A stretch of 64,000 nucleotides of DNA, from assembly GCF_001667265.1 (NCBI RefSeq), contig NZ_LZHW01000087.1:124001-188000 (forward strand), written 5' to 3'. The notes under the pieces are model-generated. The model did no database searches, had not been told where the DNA came from, and was given only the letters and a program-made list of their open reading frames with translations. Position numbers and translations under genes: made by a program. The first letter of the stretch is position 1. The number at the start of each line of letters is the position of its first letter. Below are positions 41,707 through 48,403 of the stretch, in pieces. The stretch comes from Mycobacterium sp. ACS4331. Lineage in GTDB: Bacteria; Actinomycetota; Actinomycetes; Mycobacteriales; Mycobacteriaceae.

Positions 41707-42582
41707 TCAATCACCGGCGCCCAGCCCGGCCACGAAGCCGTCGAGCCAAGCGTTTACGCCAACGGGCGCGTCAGACAGCCCGTCCCAGTCCGCCCGCACT
41801 GCGGAGACACTCGCTGCGCGGCCGATGACTGTGGCGTAATCCGTTCCAGCGCTGGTGTTCACGTCGGGATCCGGCTGGCCTGGTTTCGCGTAGGCCCACA
41901 CATTCCAGGAGTCATCGCTGATGCGCTCCGCGGGCGTCCAATGCCTCTGATAGGTGAACGAACTGAGGCGCGCCTTCGCCACGACGGGGTCCTTGACTCC
42001 GTGTGGGAAGTTGATGCTGGCGATGATCCCTGGCGGCGGCGGGTTCTCGACGAGCAGCCCGGTGGCACGCACCGCCAGCTCAGTCGCGAGGAAGTGGTGG
42101 CTTCCGTGCGAGACCATCGAGACGTCACCCGCGTCGTCCTGCTGCGAGAACGCGACAGACGGAATCCCGAGCAGCGCGCCCTCGAGAGCCGCCCCGACCG
42201 TGCCCGAGAAGGTCGCATCGTCACCCATGTTCACGCCGTGGTTGATACCTGAGGCCACAACGTCGACACGGTCGATCACGTCCGACAGGAGCGCCACTCG
42301 AACGCAGTCGACCGGTGTCCCCGAGCATGAGTAGATCCGGTTGCCCCGGCCGTCATCGTCATGCAGACGCACCTCCACCGGATCGTGGCAGGTGACGCCG
42401 CGACCGATACAACTCCTGTTGGCCGCCGGTGCCATGACGGTCACACGGAATCCCGCGGCGATCAACGCCGTGCGGAGCGCCTGCAACCCCTGCTTGTCGT
42501 ATCCGTCGTCATTGGTGAGGAGCACGTGTGTCGGCACACCAGGGCCGTCCGGCACGGAGGGCGCTTGGGTACTCGCTGTCAT
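41707..42582 (-). CDS. surE: SurE-type 5'/3'-nucleotidase (survival protein E family)
   Basis: 291 residues from ATG 42582; ATG 42597 would add five residues. Seen: TNDDG at 23-27 with the metal-binding Asp pair, SGTPVDCVRVAL, and SGINHGVNMGDDATFSGTVG, all SurE signatures. SurE proteins are Mg/Mn-dependent acid phosphatases acting on nucleotides and other phosphoesters. This one has an extended C-terminal half compared with bacterial housekeeping SurE. Its place between an aldehyde dehydrogenase and an SDR hints that it dephosphorylates a pathway intermediate (inference). Confidence 0.92.
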   Translation of the reverse strand: MTASTQAPSVPDGPGVPTHVLLTNDDGYDKQGLQALRTALIAAGFRVTVMAPAANRSCIGRGVTCHDPVEVRLHDDDGRGNRIYSCSGTPVDCVRVALLSDVIDRVDVVASGINHGVNMGDDATFSGTVGAALEGALLGIPSVAFSQQDDAGDVSMVSHGSHHFLATELAVRATGLLVENPPPPGIIASINFPHGVKDPVVAKARLSSFTYQRHWTPAERISDDSWNVWAYAKPGQPDPDVNTSAGTDYATVIGRAASVSAVRADWDGLSDAPVGVNAWLDGFVAGLGAGD

Positions 42583-42619
42583 ATCCTGTTCTTTCAATCG
42601 TGGTGAAGTGCAGCAGTTC

Positions 42620-43993
42620 TCAGCGCACCCAGACGGTCTTGGCGTTGCAGAACTCGCGGAGTCCGTACAGCGACAGTTCGCGTCCGTAGCCGCTCAACTT
42701 GACACCGCCGAAGGGAAGTTCAGGAAACGACGCGGTCATCCCGTTCACGAAGACCGCGCCGGACTCGATCGACTCGACGCAGCGGGCCGCCTCGTCGTCA
42801 TCCTCGGTCCACACGCTGGATCCAAGTCCAAACCGGGTGGCGTTGGCCAGATCGATCGCCTCGTCGAGGCTCGCCACGCGGTACAGGGACGCCAGGGGGC
42901 CGAACGCCTCTTCATGGAACAACCGCATATCGGTGTTGATGTCGGCGACAACCGTGGGCGGGTAGAACCATCCGTCACCCTCGAGCGGAGCACCACCGCA
43001 GAGGACTCGCGCCCCCTTGGACTTCGCGTCGTCCACCAGTTCGGTCATCTCAGCGACACCGGAGCGGCTCGCCAGCGGGCCCACCTGCGTCTCGGGATCG
43101 GTGGGGTCGCCGACACGCAGCGCCGCCATGCGCGCCACGAACGCGTCCGTGAACGCCTCGTACACGTCGTGGTGCACGATGAAACGCTTGGCCGCGATGC
43201 AGGACTGACCGTTGTTCTGCGTTCGTGCGGTGACTGCCACGTCGGCGGCGCGCTCGATGTCTGCCGACGGCAGGACGATGAACGGGTCTGATCCCCCGAG
43301 TTCCAACACCATCTTCTTCAACTGCTCGCCCGCCACGGAGGCCACCGCTCGTCCGGCGTTCTCGCTTCCCGTCAGCGTGGCGGCCGCCACCCGGTCGTCG
43401 CGGAGCACCGATGCGACCTGCTCGCTCGTGATGAGGAGGGTCTGCATCGCGCCTTCCGGAAAGCCGGCCTCAGCGACGAGTTCCTCGATGAGCAGTGCGC
43501 TCTGCGGAACGTTCGATGCATGCTTGAGCAGGACGGCGTTGCCCGCCGCGAGTGCTGGGGCGATGAATCGAATGGCCTGCCATGCCGGGAAGTTCCAGGG
43601 CATCACGGCAAGGACGACACCCAATGGCTGATACCGAACTTCGGCGCGGGACGCTCCCACCGCGGCAGCGTCGGCCGGCTCGGCCGCCAGCATGGCTGCG
43701 GCGTTGTCTGCGTAGTACCGACACCCCAGCGCACACTTGCGCACCTCAGCCTTGGCCGCGGTGAGGGTTTTCCCCATCTCGGTGGTCATGATCGCGGCCA
43801 TCCGATCGACCTCGTCGTCGAGGATGTCGGCCAGCCGGTTGAGAAGGGCCGTCCGCCCTTCGAGGCTGATGCGGCGCAGGTTCGCCACTCCAGCCGACGC
43901 GCACTCCAGGCGTGCGTCGAGTTCTTCGGGCGTCAACGGTTCGAAGCTGCGTTCGGTCACCCCGGTGGTGGGGTTGACGGTTGCGATTGCCAT
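42620..43993 (-). CDS. NAD(P)-dependent succinate-semialdehyde dehydrogenase-like ALDH
   Basis: 457 residues from ATG 43993, the shorter GabD1-type length. Seen: PWNFPAWQ, the cofactor motif LTGSENAG, the general base in LELGGSDPF, the catalytic Cys in NNGQSC, EEAFGPLAS and PELPFGGVKLSGYGREL. The overall sequence resembles mycobacterial GabD1 and related semialdehyde dehydrogenases. It would oxidise a carboxylic semialdehyde or short aldehyde. It follows the E2 gene by 42 bases and precedes SurE by 37, so it is part of one transcript. Confidence 0.9.
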   Translation of the reverse strand: MAIATVNPTTGVTERSFEPLTPEELDARLECASAGVANLRRISLEGRTALLNRLADILDDEVDRMAAIMTTEMGKTLTAAKAEVRKCALGCRYYADNAAAMLAAEPADAAAVGASRAEVRYQPLGVVLAVMPWNFPAWQAIRFIAPALAAGNAVLLKHASNVPQSALLIEELVAEAGFPEGAMQTLLITSEQVASVLRDDRVAAATLTGSENAGRAVASVAGEQLKKMVLELGGSDPFIVLPSADIERAADVAVTARTQNNGQSCIAAKRFIVHHDVYEAFTDAFVARMAALRVGDPTDPETQVGPLASRSGVAEMTELVDDAKSKGARVLCGGAPLEGDGWFYPPTVVADINTDMRLFHEEAFGPLASLYRVASLDEAIDLANATRFGLGSSVWTEDDDEAARCVESIESGAVFVNGMTASFPELPFGGVKLSGYGRELSLYGLREFCNAKTVWVR

Positions 43994-44035
43994 TCGGTCT
44001 CCAAGTGCAGTCAGGCGCGAAACGGTGATTGGGGT

Positions 44036-45118
44036 CTATGAATCGAGAAGTTCGGCCACCCAACGGGGGTCGGAGATCCGCGTTCGGATGTCGTCGATGA
44101 GCTGGCCGATCTCGGCAGTGGTGATCGAGGGGTCGGCGACGACTGAAACTGTTGCGGTGCTGACGAACTCGATCATGGGACGTCCAGATGTCGAAGCGGC
44201 GACGATCGCGCGCTCGACAGCGGCACCGACGCAGACCTGCAGGCGGCACCCATCGTCGAGGGGACCGGTCACGCTGGACAGTCCCAGCCTGCCCACATCC
44301 TCCACGCCGATCCAGGCCACATCTGTTGTGAGTGACGCTCCCCCGCCGTCAGCGATCCGCGCACGGATCGCCGCTGGTGTCAGGTCCCGCGCCCGTGCGA
44401 TGTGTTTTCCATCCACCGCGAGTTCGACCGCGTCGTCATCGATCAGGCGACGGCGGTGCACACTCGTGAAGAGGCTTGCCGCGACCGCGGCGGTGATCAC
44501 AGTGGTGTCGGTGGGTGTCCCACTCAGCGGTGTCACGTCCAGTTCGGCGACCGCACACCTGGGCAGAGTCGGCGGAGACAGCGGTTGCATGGCGATGTGC
44601 TCGACCACGCGTGGTCTGTGCTGCGCCCGTTGCAGGGTGGACATCGATGTGGTCGCCGCGACAGCCGCGGCCCCCATCGTCTGCTCGACCATCGGCGGAC
44701 TGTCCGCGGATGCCAGCGCCGCCAAGCGTCGTTTCCGTGGGCTCAGCTCGTGACGGCGCGGTGACACCTCCGCCGGGGCAGTCGATCTGCGTTTCCGGGG
44801 ACTCTGGGTGTGGCGCCATACGACGGCCTTCGCCGGATCTGGGGGGTCAGCGGGCAGGCGGTCCGTCTCGGTGGCCAGCACTGTGTCGATCCGCGCCAGC
44901 GGGGTACCCACCGGGACGGTGTCGCCCTCTGCGACAAGCAGTTCCGCGATGCGCCCGGAGACCGGCGCCGGAACCTCGGTGTCCACCTTGTCGGTGGCGA
45001 TCTCCAGAACGGGCGCCAGCGCGGTCACTGTGTCGCCCACCTTGCACAACCACTGCAGGACGGTTGCTTCGGTGACGGTCTCACCGAACTGCGGCATCGT
45101 GATCAGGGACGACGTCAC
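44036..45118 (-). CDS. Lipoyl-domain E2-like subunit with degenerate acyltransferase domain
   Basis: 360 residues from GTG 45118, overlapping the E1beta stop as GTGA. The lipoyl domain is clear: MPQFGETVTEATV and the lipoylated Lys44 in ATDKVDTEV. A basic linker follows with SPRKRR twice (a trace of the E3/E1-binding domain), then a short C-terminal domain. In normal E2 the catalytic motif HRxxDG lies near the end; here the matching region reads VVADPSITTAEIGQL and has no His. The protein is also shorter than usual E2. It may carry lipoyl groups without acyltransferase activity, or transfer to an unusual acceptor. Confidence 0.8.
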   Translation of the reverse strand: MTSSLITMPQFGETVTEATVLQWLCKVGDTVTALAPVLEIATDKVDTEVPAPVSGRIAELLVAEGDTVPVGTPLARIDTVLATETDRLPADPPDPAKAVVWRHTQSPRKRRSTAPAEVSPRRHELSPRKRRLAALASADSPPMVEQTMGAAAVAATTSMSTLQRAQHRPRVVEHIAMQPLSPPTLPRCAVAELDVTPLSGTPTDTTVITAAVAASLFTSVHRRRLIDDDAVELAVDGKHIARARDLTPAAIRARIADGGGASLTTDVAWIGVEDVGRLGLSSVTGPLDDGCRLQVCVGAAVERAIVAASTSGRPMIEFVSTATVSVVADPSITTAEIGQLIDDIRTRISDPRWVAELLDS

Positions 45119-46092
45119 TTCTGAACTGACTTCTCCACAGTCGCGACGATCCGTTCGACGGACGGAAGCACAAAGTCCTCCAACGAATCTGCCGAGGGCA
45201 GCGGGATGTAGGGCGTGGTGATCCGCTCGATCGGAGCATCGAGGTTCCAGAACCCCTCCTCCGCCACGATCGACACGACCTCTGCGCCCCACCCCAGTAC
45301 CCGCGGGTTCTCCTCCACGGTGAAGAGTCGTCCCGTCTTGGCCAGCGAGGTGAGGACAGTCGCGATGTCGAGCGGCACGAGTGAGCGGAGGTCGATCACT
45401 TCGACGCTGATGCCCTTCTGCGCGAGCTCCTCGGCCGCCTCGGCAGCACGCGGAACCATCAGACCGAGGGCGACCACGGTGACGTCGCTGCCCGCTCGGA
45501 CGATCTTGGCGGTGCCGAGCGTGTCGACGATCTCACCGTCGGGCACCTCACCCTTGGTGGGGTAGAGCCCCTTGGCCTCCAGAAAGATCACTGGGTCGTC
45601 GGAGCGGACAGCCGCGGCCATCAAGCCGATGAGGTCGGTGGGGTTGGACGGCGCGACGACTTTGAGCCCGGGTACGGCCATGGCCCAGTTGTCGATGGCC
45701 TGGGAGTGCTGCGCACCGAAGCGGAGTCCACCGCCGTTGCCGCTCTTCATCACCAACGGCATACTCACCTGTCCGTCTGTCATGTAGCGGGTCTTGGCGA
45801 TCTGGTTGGCGACGATGTCCCAACACACGCCATAGAAATCGGAGAACATGATTTCGGCGATGGGCCGCAGCCCCGTCATCGCGGCCCCCATCGCGGCGCC
45901 GAGGATGGCCTGTTCGGCGATGGGGCAGTCGATGACACGCTTGGGCCCGAACTGCTCGAGCAGACCCTCGGTGGTCTTGAACACTCCCCCGGCGCCGGCG
46001 ACATCCTCGCCCAGCAGCACGACGCGCTCGTCGCGGGCCATCTCCTGCGCGATCGCACGCGCGACTGCGCCGCGGTAAGTCAGTTCCGCCAT
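45115..46092 (-). CDS. 2-oxoacid / acetoin dehydrogenase E1 beta subunit
   Basis: 325 residues from ATG 46092, with GGAGGATC upstream; its start overlaps the E1alpha end. Seen: VVLLGEDVAGAGGVF, FGPKRVIDCPIAEQAILGAA, FGAQHSQAIDNW and the C-terminal VIDLRSLVPLD, typical of the transketolase-like beta subunit of thiamine-diphosphate enzymes. Pairs with the E1alpha product in an alpha2beta2 enzyme that decarboxylates a 2-oxoacid (or cleaves acetoin) and reductively acylates a lipoyl domain. No E3 gene is in the operon. Confidence 0.93.
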   Translation of the reverse strand: MAELTYRGAVARAIAQEMARDERVVLLGEDVAGAGGVFKTTEGLLEQFGPKRVIDCPIAEQAILGAAMGAAMTGLRPIAEIMFSDFYGVCWDIVANQIAKTRYMTDGQVSMPLVMKSGNGGGLRFGAQHSQAIDNWAMAVPGLKVVAPSNPTDLIGLMAAAVRSDDPVIFLEAKGLYPTKGEVPDGEIVDTLGTAKIVRAGSDVTVVALGLMVPRAAEAAEELAQKGISVEVIDLRSLVPLDIATVLTSLAKTGRLFTVEENPRVLGWGAEVVSIVAEEGFWNLDAPIERITTPYIPLPSADSLEDFVLPSVERIVATVEKSVQK

Positions 46093-47147
46093 GATGATCC
46101 TCCGTCGGCCCAAAGTTCGGTGAGTGCGGTCTCAGGAGCGGGCAGGGCGCCCGCGATGGCCTGCTCGGTGGCCTGCTCCACCGCCGCCGACGTCTCCGTC
46201 TCTATGGCGTCGAGCTTGGCCGCGTCGACACCCAGACGCAGGAGTCGCTCGCGGTAGATCTTGATCGGGTCGTAGGCCTTCCACGCCTCGACCTCCTCCT
46301 GCGGCCGGTACTTGCCCGGATCGGCACGTGAGTGGCCACCGTGGCGATACGTCACCGCCTCGATCAGGGACGGTCCTTCGCCGCCGCGGGCCCGGCTCAG
46401 GGCACGGACCGCCGTCAGGTGCACCTCGTCGGCGTCGTTGCCGTCGATGCATGTGGACTCCAGCCCATACGCCGACGCACGGTCGGCGGCGGGCCTGCCG
46501 ACTGCGGTGATGCTCGCGGTGGAGGTGTACTCCATGTAGAGGTTGTTCTCACACACGAACACCACGGGCAGCTTGTACACCGCAGCGAAGTTGATGGCTT
46601 CGTGGAAAGCGCCGATGTTGGTCGTGCCGTCTCCGAAGAAGCACACCGCCACCTGGTCGGTGCCGCGGTACTGCGCCGAGAAGGCCGCCCCGTTCGCGAT
46701 GGTCAGATGCGCACCGATGATGGCGTAGGAGCCCATCATCCCGTGATCCACGCTGGTGAGGTGCATGGATCCGCCCTTGCCGCCCATCAGTCCGTTGGCC
46801 CGGCCGAGGAGTTCCGCCATCACTGACGTCATCGACACGCCGCGAGCCAGGGTGTGCGCATGGCCGCGGTAGGTGGCGAAGGTGTAGTCATCGGGCCGCA
46901 GCGCAGCACCGAAACCTGCGGCCACCGCCTCCATGCCCAGAGACAGATGGGTCGTACCCTTCACCAACTGCCGCATGAACAGGTCGTAGGCCCGCTTCTC
47001 GAACTGGCGCATCTCCTGCATCTGCCGGTAGATCGCCAGGCGGGTCGGCAGATCGATCGGAGCCGCGTCGTGGTCCGCCGGCTGCGGCGGCATCACGGCC
47101 GGATGCGCCCCATACGGGTGGGCGTCGAGTGGTACCCGGATGCTCAT
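46080..47147 (-). CDS. 2-oxoacid / acetoin dehydrogenase E1 alpha subunit
   Basis: 355 residues from ATG 47147 (MSIRVPLDAH), preceded by AAGGGATC; the open frame continues upstream but without coding character. The thiamine-diphosphate motif is intact: GDG at 172-174 to NN at 201-202 in VCENN. The phosphorylation-loop-like segment YRHGGHSRADPGKYR is also present. The nearest relatives by appearance are acetoin and pyruvate dehydrogenase E1alpha. It is the first gene of the reverse set, read away from the kinase gene at 47342. Confidence 0.93.
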   Translation of the reverse strand: MSIRVPLDAHPYGAHPAVMPPQPADHDAAPIDLPTRLAIYRQMQEMRQFEKRAYDLFMRQLVKGTTHLSLGMEAVAAGFGAALRPDDYTFATYRGHAHTLARGVSMTSVMAELLGRANGLMGGKGGSMHLTSVDHGMMGSYAIIGAHLTIANGAAFSAQYRGTDQVAVCFFGDGTTNIGAFHEAINFAAVYKLPVVFVCENNLYMEYTSTASITAVGRPAADRASAYGLESTCIDGNDADEVHLTAVRALSRARGGEGPSLIEAVTYRHGGHSRADPGKYRPQEEVEAWKAYDPIKIYRERLLRLGVDAAKLDAIETETSAAVEQATEQAIAGALPAPETALTELWADGGSSWRN

Positions 47148-47209
47148 TGGATCCCTTGTCTCTGAGGTCGATTCAGCAGAAATTATCATCACATGGACGA
47201 GGTGTCTAT

Positions 47210-47231
47210 AGAATGGCGTCCAAGCCATTCT
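47210..47231. promoter_or_regulatory. Inverted repeat in the divergent E1alpha/kinase promoter region
   Basis: AGAATGGC (47210-47217) and GCCATTCT (47224-47231) form perfect 8-bp arms around gtccaa. The adjacent stretch 47181-47212 is unusually AT-rich for this genome and holds TATAGA (forward) and GATAAT (reverse) as candidate -10 boxes. A shared operator for both directions is likely. Confidence 0.45.
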
Positions 47232-47341
47232 GAGGCGCCACACTCGAGAAAGTGCGCCCAGTCTGCATCGCCCATGCGACATGAAGTCCGGACAGTGATA
47301 AGAATTCCGTAGCTTCATGCAGATCCGAAAGGGACCCCACC

Positions 47342-48403
47342 ATGCGCGCTAACCAGGCCCATGACGTGAACGTCGAGCCTGCAGCGATCCGCCAGCAGAC
47401 GGTGGATCCCACGATGCCCCGCGTCCCGAAGCCGGAGAGCATCGACATCAGTGCCGTCGATGCCCAGTTCCACGACCGGCTGCTCGAAGCGATCGATTCA
47501 CTGACCGACCCGAGCCGGATCGGCGAGCCCTGGGTCGTCACGCCCCTGGCGGGTGGCGCCACCAACCTCAACTTCTGCGTGCAGGCTGGCGAGCTGCGGC
47601 TGGCGATGAGGGTGTGCGGGGGCGACATCGAGCGACGGGTGGCCTGCGGCAGCCGCGCCCACGGCGCTGAGATCCAGGCCGCGGTCGCCGCCGGGGGCGT
47701 CGGCGTTCCGCTGTACGCGTACTCACTGCCCGAGGGGCATCTGCTCGCCGAGTTCATCGACGACGCCATCGCACTCAACCTCGAGGAGATGCGCGCGCGG
47801 AACCTGGTGGAGAGCATGGCCCGCCTGGTGCGCAGGCTGCACGAACTGCCGGCGATCAGCTGCACCTGGTCGGCAGTCGCCGACATCGAGCACTACCGAC
47901 AGATCGCCGACCGGGAAGGCCTCGCCCTGCCCGACGACATCGACGAACTCCAGACCGCGGCAGCAGACATCGACCGCCTCACCGGCAGCGTCCCGGGTGC
48001 CTACGGCATGTGCCACAACGACCTGCAGATCCAGAACTTCCTGTTCGACGGCCAGCGACTGTGGTTGGTGGATTGGGAGTGGGGCGGGATGGGCAACCGG
48101 TACTTCGACCTGGGCGCCGTCCTGGTCAACAGCAACTGCACGCGGGAAGAGTCAGAGCTGTTCTGCCGCACCTATTTTGGTGATGCGGCAGATATCGAGG
48201 CGGAGCTGGCCAGGGCGCACCTCATGACCGTCACCTCAGCAATCCGGGAAGGCCTGTGGTCTGTTGCGGCCGCTCCCGTCCTGCCCAACGACTGGGACTA
48301 CGACGCCTGGGCGGACACGTACTTCGGCCGGGCGCGCACCATTGTGCATTCCGATCAGTACCGCGAACTCATGGCACTGGCCGCTCCGCACCCCGCCCGA
48401 TGA
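47342..48403 (+). CDS. Aminoglycoside/choline-kinase-like phosphotransferase
   Basis: 353 residues from ATG 47342. The protein-kinase-like fold is visible: N-terminal LAGGATNLNFCV (nucleotide loop), the catalytic HNDLQIQNFLF (Asp and Asn), and VDWEWGGMGNRYFDLG (metal-binding Asp). This is the choline/ethanolamine kinase and APH family, which phosphorylates a hydroxyl of an amino alcohol or similar small molecule. It is coupled by ATGA to the FAD/Fe-S dehydrogenase and divergent from the E1 genes. A resistance function is unlikely in this metabolic setting. Confidence 0.88.
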   Translation: MRANQAHDVNVEPAAIRQQTVDPTMPRVPKPESIDISAVDAQFHDRLLEAIDSLTDPSRIGEPWVVTPLAGGATNLNFCVQAGELRLAMRVCGGDIERRVACGSRAHGAEIQAAVAAGGVGVPLYAYSLPEGHLLAEFIDDAIALNLEEMRARNLVESMARLVRRLHELPAISCTWSAVADIEHYRQIADREGLALPDDIDELQTAAADIDRLTGSVPGAYGMCHNDLQIQNFLFDGQRLWLVDWEWGGMGNRYFDLGAVLVNSNCTREESELFCRTYFGDAADIEAELARAHLMTVTSAIREGLWSVAAAPVLPNDWDYDAWADTYFGRARTIVHSDQYRELMALAAPHPAR

